64,000 nucleotides of DNA from an uncultured Pelagibacteraceae bacterium (lineage in GTDB: Bacteria; Pseudomonadota; Alphaproteobacteria; Pelagibacterales; Pelagibacteraceae): positions 1 to 64,000 of the forward strand of contig CACISX010000005.1 of the NCBI GenBank assembly GCA_902589455.1, given 5' to 3'. Shown here piece by piece: positions 33,904 through 42,578 of the stretch (positions are counted from its first letter, which is position 1; each line of letters opens with the position of its first letter). The notes under the pieces are model-generated. The model did no database searches and was not told where the DNA came from. It saw nothing but the letters and a program-made list of their open reading frames with translations. The position numbers were made by a program, and so were the translations under genes.

Positions 33904-35227
33904 TTTTTTTTAATTTATTAATAATTTTTAAAAAATTTGGAAAAGATGTTTTTATTGAGTCTTTATCATAAATTTTCCAATGTCCACCAAAAGCTAGTGC
34001 AGCAATGACACTTGTCATAAAGACTCTGTGGTCTTTTAAATAATTTTTTATTATAATTTTTTTATTTAAATTTAAATTTAAATTTGGATTTCCAAAAATC
34101 TTGATTGAGTTTTGAGTTGAAACTGTTTTTATACCTATTTTATTTAAAATTTTTTCTGCCCATTTTAATCTTGGGCTTTCTTTTTGATTTAGCTCATTTA
34201 AATTACTAAAATATGATACCCCTTTAGCTTTGGCAGCTACTAAAAATATAACCAAAAATTCATCAATAGCACCACTATTTAACTTAGGTGGACATTTAAT
34301 AGATTTTAAGTTTTCTGTACTTTTAATTTTTATATCTGCTTTTTTTTCACCCTTATAAGTTTTTTGATTTTTAAAATTAATATTAACTCCCATTTTTTTT
34401 AAAATAGTTATAATTCCAGTTCTTGAAGGATTTATATTTACATTTTTGATAGTTAACTCTGAATTCTTAGATAGGGCAGTAAGAACAATAAAGAATGCGC
34501 TCGAACTTATGTCTGAGGGTATGTTGTAATTTAGTTTCTTAATATTGTAGACTTTCTTAATTTTTATTTGATCATAATTTTTGTTCTCTTTTATAGTTAT
34601 GGGCAAGTTAAGATGTTTGCATAAAAGCTCAGTATGATTTCTTGATTTTTTTGCTTTAATGGTTGTAGTCCCATCAGTTCTCATAGCTCCAAATATGACT
34701 GAGCTTTTACATTGAGCAGAACCTTTGATTTCATGATATTTTATTGGAACCAATTTTGATGATCCAAAAATTTTTAATGGTAAAAATTTATTTTTTCTTA
34801 ATTTAAATTTAGCACCAAATTTACTTAAGGGATCAGAAATTCGTTTAAAGTCTCTTTTTGACAAACTTTTATCTCCAATAATTTTAATTGGATATGGAGT
34901 ATTAACTAAAAATCCAAGTAAAAGCCTTCCCAATGTTCCAGAATTTTCAGCATTAATAGTAAGATTTTTTATATACTTATAACCATTAAAGCCTTTGCCA
35001 TATATTTTGCATTCATTATTTTTTATTTCTGCTTTAATTCCTAATTTTTTTATTGCGTTTATTGCGGCAAAAACATCTTCTGACATCAAAAGATTATTTG
35101 CTTTCGATACTCCATTAGCCAGAGAAGCCAATAGGACCCATCTAATACTTAAACTTTTATCACCTGGTACAATAATTTTATTATTAAATTTTCGAATTTT
35201 TTGATTTACAGAAATTATCTTTGACAT
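33896..35227 (-). CDS. aroA: 3-phosphoshikimate 1-carboxyvinyltransferase (EPSP synthase)
   Basis: Joins PEP and shikimate-3-phosphate. A 443-residue two-domain protein with GDKSLSIRWVLLASLANG near residue 22, NAENSGTLGRLLLG, SDISSSAFFIVLTALS, NPSRTGIITILKKMG and the C-terminal KDHRVFMTSVIAALAFGG. It resembles the class II, alphaproteobacterial type. It overlaps cmk by 8 bases. With aroB and aroK it gives three shikimate genes in this window. Confidence 0.95.
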   Translation of the reverse strand: MSKIISVNQKIRKFNNKIIVPGDKSLSIRWVLLASLANGVSKANNLLMSEDVFAAINAIKKLGIKAEIKNNECKIYGKGFNGYKYIKNLTINAENSGTLGRLLLGFLVNTPYPIKIIGDKSLSKRDFKRISDPLSKFGAKFKLRKNKFLPLKIFGSSKLVPIKYHEIKGSAQCKSSVIFGAMRTDGTTTIKAKKSRNHTELLCKHLNLPITIKENKNYDQIKIKKVYNIKKLNYNIPSDISSSAFFIVLTALSKNSELTIKNVNINPSRTGIITILKKMGVNINFKNQKTYKGEKKADIKIKSTENLKSIKCPPKLNSGAIDEFLVIFLVAAKAKGVSYFSNLNELNQKESPRLKWAEKILNKIGIKTVSTQNSIKIFGNPNLNLNLNKKIIIKNYLKDHRVFMTSVIAALAFGGHWKIYDKDSIKTSFPNFLKIINKLKKND

Positions 35228-35233
35228 TTATGA

Positions 35234-36010
35234 TTATTTAAAACTAAATGACTCTCCAAAATATGCACTTTTAGCATCAATATTATTTACAAGTTCAGAT
35301 GGAGAACCTTCTGCTATAATTTTACAATTACTTAAGATCATTCCAATATCTACACAAGATAATAAATCTCTTGCTTGGTGATCACATATACATATCGTTA
35401 TTCTTTTTTCTTTTTGCAAATTAACTATTATCTCTTGCAACATTTTTATTGTTAATACATCAAGTGCAGCAAAACATTCATCTAAAAGAAGCACTTTAGG
35501 ATCACTAAGAAGAGACAATGCAATAACTAATTTTTTTTTTTGACCTCCAGACAAAAATTTAGCTTTAATATTTTTAAGGTTTTCTAATTCAAATTTATTT
35601 ATTAATTCATTTATTTTATTTTCTTCACTTTTTTTTTCGTTAATTACTATTTCTGCAATAGCTTTTAAATTTTGATATAAAGTGAGATCACTAAAATATC
35701 CACCGTACTGAGGAACATATCCTACTTTAAATTTTTTTGTTCTAAGATAAATAGGATAGTTAATTACATCATTATTATTTATTTTAATTTTTCCAGAATT
35801 TGGTTTAATTAAACCAGTGATCAAATTAAAAATTGTTGACTTACCTACTCCGTTAGGCCCCAACATACCAAAAATTTCACCCTCATTTATTTTGAAACTT
35901 ATATTATCTAATATTAATCTATTACCATAAGAAAGTGATACATTCTCAAAAGATATTATTGGATTAGGATTTTTATAAGATTTTATTCTGAATTGTTTGA
36001 TTAGTGCCAT
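35234..36010 (-). CDS. lptB: LPS export ABC transporter ATP-binding protein
   Basis: ATPase of the LptBFGC machine that extracts LPS from the inner membrane. The 258-residue protein shows Walker A GPNGVGKST, a Q-loop near YVPQYGGYF, the signature LSGGQKKKLV, Walker B VLLLDECFAALD (Cys where Pro is usual) and the switch His in CICDHQARD. It is directly next to lptC (no gap). The lptA gene usually found between lptC and lptB is missing. Confidence 0.92.
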   Translation of the reverse strand: MALIKQFRIKSYKNPNPIISFENVSLSYGNRLILDNISFKINEGEIFGMLGPNGVGKSTIFNLITGLIKPNSGKIKINNNDVINYPIYLRTKKFKVGYVPQYGGYFSDLTLYQNLKAIAEIVINEKKSEENKINELINKFELENLKNIKAKFLSGGQKKKLVIALSLLSDPKVLLLDECFAALDVLTIKMLQEIIVNLQKEKRITICICDHQARDLLSCVDIGMILSNCKIIAEGSPSELVNNIDAKSAYFGESFSFK

Positions 36011-36589
36011 TTAATTTAAACTTTCAATCTTAACTTTTTCTTTTGAATTATGCATAAAAATTTTTGTATCTTTAGTAATTGTATCAAGTTCTATCACATC
36101 TGCTTTTAAAATATTTTCTAGGTTTGTGTAAACTACATTTTTGGAAATAATCAATATATTTTTCATCATTGAAAAATCTAGGTAATCACTTGTAATTAAA
36201 TTATCTATGTATTTTATTTTAACGTTTTTTGAGAAAATTGTATCATAATTAACACTATTGTATTTACCAAATGTTGAAATTACTGTGATTGTCTCATTTT
36301 TTTCAATCAAATTGATATAAGCTTTTACATCTTTTAAAAAAATAATATCACTATTATTTAAATCTATCTCACCTTCTTTTGCTAAAATTATATACTCATT
36401 CCCTTTTAAATCTTTTGAAGAATATTTAATGTCTTTAATGATATTTGAGTTTGTAAAGTTGTCTTCTTTTAGTTCCGAAGTATTTATGTTGTTAATTTCC
36501 TTTTTTTTAAAATAATTTGAATAAATAAAAAAAAAAATAATGAACAACAAAGATAAACCAATTAACCATCTAAAACTCAAAATTTTCAT
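36011..36589 (-). CDS. lptC: LptC-like LPS export periplasmic protein
   Basis: A 192-residue protein with one N-terminal membrane helix (about residues 7-26, RWLIGLSLLFIIFFFIYSNY) and a periplasmic beta-rich domain (about 55-185) with the GNEYIILAKEGEI and DIIFLKDVKAYI strands of the LptC/OstA fold. It would pass LPS from LptFG to LptA. Context between kdsD and lptB supports the call; sequence alone is weak because the family diverges quickly. Confidence 0.82.
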   Translation of the reverse strand: MKILSFRWLIGLSLLFIIFFFIYSNYFKKKEINNINTSELKEDNFTNSNIIKDIKYSSKDLKGNEYIILAKEGEIDLNNSDIIFLKDVKAYINLIEKNETITVISTFGKYNSVNYDTIFSKNVKIKYIDNLITSDYLDFSMMKNILIISKNVVYTNLENILKADVIELDTITKDTKIFMHNSKEKVKIESLN

Positions 36590-37557
36590 TAGTTTACACT
36601 AGATTGTAAAAGTGTGTGTATATGTAGAATTCCAATTGTTTTGTTTTTATTTTTTTTATTGTAAACACATAGTGAGGTAATTTTTTTTTCATTCATTAAG
36701 CTCAATGCCTTTACTGCAAGAGAGTCTTTATCAATGCTTATAGGATTTTTTGTCATGATATGTTTTGCTGACATAGTATAAAGATTTTCTTTTTTTTCAT
36801 TAAACCTCCTAATCTGTCCATCTGTGATAATCCCTTTAGTAAGTTTTTTTTTGTCAAGAACAAGTAAAAATCCCAATTTTTTTTTTGTTAAGATTTGTAA
36901 AGCTTTATTCATATTTAAATCTTCATGAATAAAAGGAATTTTGTTTCCTGTTAACATAATATCTTCAACCGTTCTTAGTTGGGAGCCAAGGCTACCTGCG
37001 GGGTGAAGTTTTTTAAAATCAAGTTTTCCAAATTTTTTATACCTCATTGCACAAATAGCTAAAGCATCACCTAAAGCCAACTGGGATGTTGTACTAGAAG
37101 TTGGAATAATTCCTTCAGCTTCAATTACTTTTGGGATTAAAATTTTTATATCAGATGCCTTGTATAGAATAGAATCTTTTTTTGAAACAATTCCAATTAA
37201 TAATATTTTATTTCTATTAGCGTATTGAATTATGTTTTTAAGTTCACTTGTCTGACCTGAATTACTGATAATTATTAAAATATCATTTTTAGATATCATC
37301 CCAAGATCACCATGAGAAGCTTCACTGGCAGCTAGATTAAATGAAGGAGTGCCTACTGATGCAAGTGTGGCTGCAATTTTAGAAGCAATCAATCCACTTT
37401 TTCCAACACCACATAAAATGACTTTTGATTGGCAACGCGCAATTTTAACAACAGCTTCGTTAAAAGATTTGTTAATACTTTTTTTTAATTTTTGTAAAGC
37501 TTTGATTTCAAGATTAATTACATTATGCGCAGTGGATATAAATTTTTTGTTAATCAT
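36589..37557 (-). CDS. kdsD: arabinose-5-phosphate isomerase
   Basis: Converts ribulose-5-phosphate to arabinose-5-phosphate, precursor of KDO. The 322-residue protein has an N-terminal SIS domain (about 35-175; VILCGVGKSGLIASKIAATL, then ASEASHGDLGMI) and two CBS domains (about 205-320; VEDIMLTGNKIPFI and IMTKNPISIDKDSL). This SIS-CBS architecture is typical of KdsD/KpsF. It overlaps lptC and rnd by one base each. With kdsB in this window it indicates KDO-containing LPS. Confidence 0.94.
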   Translation of the reverse strand: MINKKFISTAHNVINLEIKALQKLKKSINKSFNEAVVKIARCQSKVILCGVGKSGLIASKIAATLASVGTPSFNLAASEASHGDLGMISKNDILIIISNSGQTSELKNIIQYANRNKILLIGIVSKKDSILYKASDIKILIPKVIEAEGIIPTSSTTSQLALGDALAICAMRYKKFGKLDFKKLHPAGSLGSQLRTVEDIMLTGNKIPFIHEDLNMNKALQILTKKKLGFLLVLDKKKLTKGIITDGQIRRFNEKKENLYTMSAKHIMTKNPISIDKDSLAVKALSLMNEKKITSLCVYNKKNKNKTIGILHIHTLLQSSVN

Positions 37558-38168
37558 TAATGTGACCAGATATCATCTTTGAATAATGCTAAATCAAGAT
37601 CTACTCTAGTTTTTAAAAACTTTAAACAATCCTTGTATAATTGTACTCTATTTTCTCTTTCTAGTATTTTTTTTAATTGATCATGAATTTTATGTAAATA
37701 TATAACATCATTAGCACAATATTTTAATTGAGCGGGTGTTAATTCACCACCAAAATCTGAGCTTTGAAACTGTTTACTAATATCAATATTTATAAATTCC
37801 TTAATTAAGGTTTTCAAAGAATGGTTATCCGAATAAGATCTAGCAAGTTTTGATGCTATTTTTGTATCTAGAATATTATTTGTTTCTGTTTTTAAATAGT
37901 ATTTAATGTGAGCCATATCTGCTCTTCCATAATGAAAAATCTTAATTATTTTTTCATCACTTAATAGTTTAACTAAATTGGGTGCTTGATAATTATTTCT
38001 GTCAAATTGTATTATATGTGCATCTAAGTTACCTGAAGATATTTGAATTAAGCATAAAGGGTCTCTTCTGACATTTAAACCCATAAACTCTCCATCTACA
38101 GCAATTGTATTGCCTAAATTTAAATCATCTGGTAGATCGTTTTTGTGAAGTTGAATATTATTACTCAT
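37557..38168 (-). CDS. ribonuclease D-like 3'-5' exonuclease
   Basis: A 203-residue DEDDy exonuclease domain: AVDGEFMGL (Asp, Glu), FHYGRADMAHI (second Asp region) and YCANDVIYLHKIH (Tyr, Asp). It lacks the HRDC domains of E. coli RNase D, so it is the short form common in Alphaproteobacteria and probably trims RNA 3' ends. The frame extends to 38255, but the ATG at 38168 is preferred because the extra 29 residues would be antisense to the next gene and do not fit the family. It leads the 14-gene minus-strand run. Confidence 0.9.
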   Translation of the reverse strand: MSNNIQLHKNDLPDDLNLGNTIAVDGEFMGLNVRRDPLCLIQISSGNLDAHIIQFDRNNYQAPNLVKLLSDEKIIKIFHYGRADMAHIKYYLKTETNNILDTKIASKLARSYSDNHSLKTLIKEFINIDISKQFQSSDFGGELTPAQLKYCANDVIYLHKIHDQLKKILERENRVQLYKDCLKFLKTRVDLDLALFKDDIWSH

Positions 38169-38184
38169 TTTTAAACATATATAT

Positions 38185-39153
38185 ATGAAAGCAAAAAATT
38201 GTCTAATTTTTGGTGGTAGTGGCCAAATAGGTAGAAACTTAATAAGAAAACTCACAAAGAATAACTATAAAGTTACTATTGTAACAAGAAACATTCATCA
38301 AAAAAGTTATATCATAAAAACCCAAGCCAACGCAGGTTATATAGATATAGCTGAGGCTAATATTTTTGATGAAAAAAAAATTAGAGAGCTTTTTAAAAAA
38401 GCAGATATTTGCATTAATTTAGTTGGAATTTTATATGAACAAAAAAAAGGAAATACATTCACAAATATTCATACAGTTTTCCCTTCACTGTTGGCAAAAC
38501 TTTGTAAAGAATATAAATTAAAACATTTTATACACTTATCAGCATTAGGTATTAATGAAGCTAAAGACTCCAAGTATGCTTTAAGCAAGCTAGAAGGAGA
38601 GAATAAAGTGTTAAAAAATTTTCCTTTGGCAACAATATTAAGACCATCGATTGTTTATTCGGTAGATGATAATTTTACAACAAACTTCATGACATTGTTG
38701 AATAGACTTCCAGTATTTCCGCTTTACTATAGGGGGGCAACAAAGTTTGCACCTATTCATTGTTCTGATTTAACAGATACAATTCATTATGTAATTTCAA
38801 ATAATGTTTATTCTAAAATTATAGAATGTATAGGCCCTGAAATAATAACGTTTAAAGAAATTATAAAAAAAATGTTAAAATTAATTGGAAAAACAAGAAT
38901 TCTTTTACCATTACCTTTACCGATAGCTGAATTTTCTGCAAGGTTTTTTGAAATTATGCCCAAACCTTTACTGACTAGAGATCAGTTAAAACTTTTAAAA
39001 TATGATAATATTTCAACTGGAAAGTATAAAACTAATTCAGATATTGGAATACCTAGTTTGAGGTATTTTGATACAGAGGTAGAAAAATATTGTTATATGT
39101 GGAGAGAAGGTGGTCAATTTTCTACTGAAAAATATAATTCTGGAAATAATTGA
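38185..39153 (+). CDS. complex I NDUFA9 subunit-like NAD(P)-binding protein
   Basis: A 322-residue atypical short-chain dehydrogenase. The Rossmann loop CLIFGGSGQIGRNLIRKL is at the start, then INLVGILYEQKK, HFIHLSALGINEAKDSKYA with Ser/Tyr-Lys-like spacing altered to YALSKLEGE, and RPSIVYSVDDNF. This matches the NDUFA9-type family seen in Alphaproteobacteria and in mitochondrial complex I. A role in complex I assembly or quinone-linked chemistry is family inference. Only 16 bases separate its start from that of divergent rnd. Confidence 0.85.
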   Translation: MKAKNCLIFGGSGQIGRNLIRKLTKNNYKVTIVTRNIHQKSYIIKTQANAGYIDIAEANIFDEKKIRELFKKADICINLVGILYEQKKGNTFTNIHTVFPSLLAKLCKEYKLKHFIHLSALGINEAKDSKYALSKLEGENKVLKNFPLATILRPSIVYSVDDNFTTNFMTLLNRLPVFPLYYRGATKFAPIHCSDLTDTIHYVISNNVYSKIIECIGPEIITFKEIIKKMLKLIGKTRILLPLPLPIAEFSARFFEIMPKPLLTRDQLKLLKYDNISTGKYKTNSDIGIPSLRYFDTEVEKYCYMWREGGQFSTEKYNSGNN

Positions 39154-39174
39154 GATATTAAAACTAACTAAAAT

Positions 39175-39669
39175 TTAAGCTGATTCAATTTTCTTCTCGA
39201 TAAATTCTGGAACTTCTTCTTTATCTGTTGTATCCTCTTTTTTACCTTTTGGCTGATAAGCATAGAGAAGATGTAATTTACAATAGGAAAAATCTTTAAG
39301 TGAAGATCTTCCACAAAAGTAAAATGATTTTTCGTCAGGATGACCTATAGGCCATTTGCAAGAATTTTCATCCAGCTCTTCTAGTTGCTTAGGATTCTCA
39401 GGTTCAAAATCTTTTTCAATAATTAAAGATTTAAATTTACTTCTACGTCCTCTTCTAGTTTTTATATTCTTTACACTTATAGAGTTTTCAAAATTTTGAT
39501 TTGAAGTAGCTGACCTTGTTTTAATTTTTGCAGATAAATTAAGTCTATGAGCTTTACCTATGACAGCATTTCTGCTTATACCACCAATAATCTCTGCAAT
39601 TTGACTTGCGGTATTTCCTTTTCCCCAAAGTTCCTTTAATTTAGCTACTTTTTCCTCAGTCCAGCTCAT
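39175..39669 (-). CDS. gcrA: GcrA cell cycle regulator
   Basis: A 164-residue alphaproteobacterial transcription factor that acts with sigma70 at CcrM-methylated GANTC sites. The N-terminal helix-turn-helix MSWTEEKVAKLKELWGKGNT, then SQIAEIIGGISRNAVIGKAH and RLNLSAK, is diagnostic; a Cys-containing C-terminal domain (CKWPIGHP, FCGRSSLKDFSYCKLH) may bind zinc. The frame begins at a TTG two codons upstream; the ATG at 39669 matches the family. It is divergent from argD. Confidence 0.95.
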   Translation of the reverse strand: MSWTEEKVAKLKELWGKGNTASQIAEIIGGISRNAVIGKAHRLNLSAKIKTRSATSNQNFENSISVKNIKTRRGRRSKFKSLIIEKDFEPENPKQLEELDENSCKWPIGHPDEKSFYFCGRSSLKDFSYCKLHLLYAYQPKGKKEDTTDKEEVPEFIEKKIESA

Positions 39670-39759
39670 TATCAATATCTTGTATCTTGTTTATATAAAA
39701 CAACAATATACTGATATAAAATTAAATTAAACAATCAAAAAATGAGAGTTATCAACATT

Positions 39760-39778
39760 AATACTTAAATTAAGTATT
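39760..39778. promoter_or_regulatory. perfect 19-base palindrome between gcrA and argD
   Basis: AATACTTAA and TTAAGTATT flank one central A, in the 169-base gap between divergent gcrA and argD, 60 bases before the argD ATG. Nine-base arms with one-base spacing suit a dimeric regulator site. There is no T-tract typical of a terminator and no convergent gene end. The protein that might bind is unknown. Chance palindromes occur in AT-rich DNA. Confidence 0.35.
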
Positions 39779-39838
39779 TATATGTTTTCAATCCTAACTT
39801 GTATTAATAATTAAACTTTATAAAAACAAATAAAATTT

Positions 39839-41002
39839 ATGAGTTATTTAGCAAAAAACTATAATAGAAAAAAAATTTCCTTTAAGTCCGGAAAAGGAAG
39901 TTATCTTTTTTCAACTGATGGTAAAAAATACTTAGATATGCTCTCTGGTATAGCGGTTAACTCATTGGGTCACGCTCATCCAAAATTAGTAAAAACAATA
40001 AGAAATCAATCAAAAAAACTTTGGCATGTTTCTAATGCTTTTCAAATTCCAGAGGGAGAAAAATTAGCTAAAAAGTTGTGTCAAAAAACTTTTGCTGACT
40101 ATATCATATTCCAAAATTCAGGTGCAGAAGCCACGGAAGCAGCTATTAAAATTGCAAGAAGATATTTTTATTCAATAGGAAAACCCAATAAAACAAGAAT
40201 TTTATGTATTAAAAATTCTTTTCATGGAAGAACCTTGGCTACTATTTTTGCAAGTGGGTCAAAGAAAATGACAGAAGGATTTGGGCATGTAAGTGGTTTT
40301 GATCATTTTATTTTTGGGGACCACAAGTCTTTAAAGAAAAAAATTACAAAAAATACTGCAGCCATCATGGTTGAAACTATTATGGGTGAGGGTGGAATTA
40401 AAGTAATTCCGGATTGGTGTTTAAAAGAATTAAGAAAATTGTGTGATAAGAAAAAAATATTATTAATTTTAGATGAAGTACAATGTGGAATTTCACGGAC
40501 TGGAGATTTTTTTGCTTTTGAAAAATCTAAAGTAAAACCAGATATAGTGCCAATTGCAAAAGGTATTGGTGGTGGATTTCCCATTGGTGCAGTTTTAATG
40601 AATAAAAAAGTTGCTTCAGGTATGACGCCAGGTACACATGGCTCAACTTTTGGTGGCAACCCTTTGGCTATGGCTGTTGGAAATACTGTTATGGATATAG
40701 TTTCTACTAAGAAATTTCTTAACAATGTAAAAAAATCTTCAAAATATTTTTTTTCAAATTTAAACAAATTAAAGCAAAAATATCCAAATATTATTAAGGA
40801 TATAAGAGGAAGAGGTTTATTGATTGGAATACAGCTTCATACAGAACAAACTAAATTTATTAAAAAATTAATGGATAATAAATTGCTAACTATCCGTGCA
40901 GCTGAAAATGTTGTTCGTATTTTACCACCTTTAAATGTAAAAAAAAAAGAAATAGATATAGCATTAAAAATTATTGATAAAGTGTGCTCAGAAATAAAAT
41001 AA
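39839..41002 (+). CDS. argD: acetylornithine aminotransferase
   Basis: PLP-dependent transaminase of arginine synthesis (and possibly the matching DAP step). The 387-residue class III aminotransferase shows DMLSGIAVNSLGHAHPK, FQNSGAEATEAAIK, SFHGRTLATI, ILDEVQCGISRTG and the PLP lysine in PIAKGIGGGFPIGA, then THGSTFGGNPLA. It is two bases upstream of argF, forming an argD-argF operon typical of Alphaproteobacteria. Confidence 0.95.
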   Translation: MSYLAKNYNRKKISFKSGKGSYLFSTDGKKYLDMLSGIAVNSLGHAHPKLVKTIRNQSKKLWHVSNAFQIPEGEKLAKKLCQKTFADYIIFQNSGAEATEAAIKIARRYFYSIGKPNKTRILCIKNSFHGRTLATIFASGSKKMTEGFGHVSGFDHFIFGDHKSLKKKITKNTAAIMVETIMGEGGIKVIPDWCLKELRKLCDKKKILLILDEVQCGISRTGDFFAFEKSKVKPDIVPIAKGIGGGFPIGAVLMNKKVASGMTPGTHGSTFGGNPLAMAVGNTVMDIVSTKKFLNNVKKSSKYFFSNLNKLKQKYPNIIKDIRGRGLLIGIQLHTEQTKFIKKLMDNKLLTIRAAENVVRILPPLNVKKKEIDIALKIIDKVCSEIK

Positions 41003-41004
41003 AT

Positions 41005-41934
41005 ATGAAACATTTTATAAATTTAAAAGATATACCGGCAAAAGATCTTAGAAAAATTATTGCTGACGCGAAAAAGAGAAAAAGTTTAAGAAAAAAACTA
41101 AGCACGCTTGAAGTTGACAAAGGTACACCTCTCAAAGGTAAGATTTTGATACAAATGTTTGAGAAGGCTAGTTCGAGAACAAGAATTAGTTTTTATTTAG
41201 CAATTAAACAGCTCGGAGGAGGCACTTTAACTTTACGTTCTAATGAACTTCATCTAGGTCAAGGTGGAGAAAGCATTGCTGACACTGCAAAAGTACTCTC
41301 AACTTATGGTGATGGATTTATGTTAAGAACAGATAGTGACAAAAAAGTAGAAAACTTCAAAAAATATTTATCGGTCCCAATTATTAATGGTTTAAGCCCA
41401 TCTTCACATCCCACACAAGTTTTATCTGATATTTTTACAGTTGAAGAAATAATGAAAAAACCTATTTCAAAATTAAATATTTGTTGGATAGGTGATTCAA
41501 ATAATGTTTTGGATAGTTTGATAGCTGCATCAGTAAAGTTTTCTTTCAAACTAAGTATTGGGTGTCCAAAAAAATTTGAACCAGGAAAAGAAGTTAGAGC
41601 CTGGGTCAAAAGAAATAATAAAAAAATTTATATTTATAATGATGCTAAAAAAGCAGTTTTTGGTGCAGATGTAATTTTTTCTGATAAAGTTATTTCTTTA
41701 AATGACAAAGTTAATAAGAAAAAAAAAATACAAGCATTTAAAAATTTTAAAATTGATAAAAAATTAATGAGTTATGCAAAAAAAAGTTGCATTTTTTTAC
41801 ATTGTTTGCCCAGAGGCGAAGAAGTTAGTGATGATGTTTTTTTAGGTAAAAAATCTCACGTATGGCAACAAGCTCTTAATAGAGTTCACGTACAAAAAAG
41901 TATTTTATTATATTGTTTTGGAAAATTAAGGTAG
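41005..41934 (+). CDS. argF: ornithine carbamoyltransferase
   Basis: Makes citrulline from ornithine and carbamoyl phosphate. The ATG at 41005 gives 309 residues starting MKHFINLKDIPAKDLRKII; the frame start at 40984 lies within argD and is rejected. Motifs: FEKASSRTRISF (carbamoyl phosphate), NGLSPSSHPTQVLSD (family HPxQ) and FLHCLPRGEEVSDD. Its 3' end overlaps the convergent cytochrome c gene by 9 bases. Confidence 0.95.
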   Translation: MKHFINLKDIPAKDLRKIIADAKKRKSLRKKLSTLEVDKGTPLKGKILIQMFEKASSRTRISFYLAIKQLGGGTLTLRSNELHLGQGGESIADTAKVLSTYGDGFMLRTDSDKKVENFKKYLSVPIINGLSPSSHPTQVLSDIFTVEEIMKKPISKLNICWIGDSNNVLDSLIAASVKFSFKLSIGCPKKFEPGKEVRAWVKRNNKKIYIYNDAKKAVFGADVIFSDKVISLNDKVNKKKKIQAFKNFKIDKKLMSYAKKSCIFLHCLPRGEEVSDDVFLGKKSHVWQQALNRVHVQKSILLYCFGKLR

Positions 41935-42465
41935 TGGTAAAGGGCTGTCTGAATTTTCGTTCAGATATTTTATTACAGAGGCTCTATCTTTTTCTTTTCT
42001 AAGACCTGCATAAGCCATCTTCGTTCCCTTAACCCATTTAGCAGGTTTAATCAAAAATCCATTCAGTTCTTCAAAAGTCCAATTCTTATCATATGCTGAT
42101 AACGCTTTAGAATATTTATAATCTTCAACAGCTCCAACTTTTCTTCCCACAACATTATATAGTGCTGGGCCTATAGCATTCTTTCCTCCTTTAACAATTG
42201 AATGACAAGCTGCACATTTTTTAAAAACTTTCTCACCATGTGTAACATCTCCCATTGCCATTAATGCTGATATATCAATTTTGTCTGATGTCGTACTTGA
42301 GCTAGCTGTAGATACAGTGGTTGCAGTTTCTACTTCAACTGAATAACCAGGTGTCTCAGGTTTCTCTACATGAAAGATTACATCAGATAATTTTCCAATA
42401 CCGATAACAAGCAGGGCAACCATTAAAACTGCAGCAACTATTTTGTTTATTTCAAAAGAATCCAT
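41926..42465 (-). CDS. membrane-anchored class I cytochrome c
   Basis: A 179-residue protein with an uncleaved N-terminal anchor (about residues 8-26, KIVAAVLMVALLVIGIGKL), a Ser/Thr-rich linker (about 40-62) and a cytochrome c domain. The haem motif is CAACH (Cys84, Cys87, His88) and the axial ligand is Met150 in KGTKMAYAGL. It resembles CycM/cytochrome c552, which carries electrons between the bc1 complex and the terminal oxidase at the inner membrane. Upstream of kdsB-pheA, as in many Alphaproteobacteria. Confidence 0.92.
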   Translation of the reverse strand: MDSFEINKIVAAVLMVALLVIGIGKLSDVIFHVEKPETPGYSVEVETATTVSTASSSTTSDKIDISALMAMGDVTHGEKVFKKCAACHSIVKGGKNAIGPALYNVVGRKVGAVEDYKYSKALSAYDKNWTFEELNGFLIKPAKWVKGTKMAYAGLRKEKDRASVIKYLNENSDSPLPLP

Positions 42466-42534
42466 TTTTTCTAAATTTTGTAATGAACGTATAACATGAT
42501 AAATTAAAAAAAAGCTAAAATTTAATGTATAAAT

Positions 42535-42564
42535 TTGCCTCTACAGTTGTTTAATGAGTATAAT
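42535..42564 (+). promoter_or_regulatory. candidate promoter for kdsB-pheA
   Basis: TTGCCT and a perfect TATAAT are 18 bases apart; the -10 box ends 14 bases before the kdsB ATG, implying a very short leader. Location in the divergent gap with the cytochrome gene supports it. Confidence 0.45.
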
Positions 42565-42578
42565 AATTTGAAAATATA

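Noticed and set aside
38169-38255. 29-residue N-terminal extension of the RNase D-like protein
   Set aside because: It would be read antisense to the NDUFA9-like gene, including its Rossmann loop, and does not match the nuclease family.
39760-39778. Palindrome read as a transcription terminator
   Set aside because: No T-tract of the right kind and no gene end nearby; both flanking genes start here.
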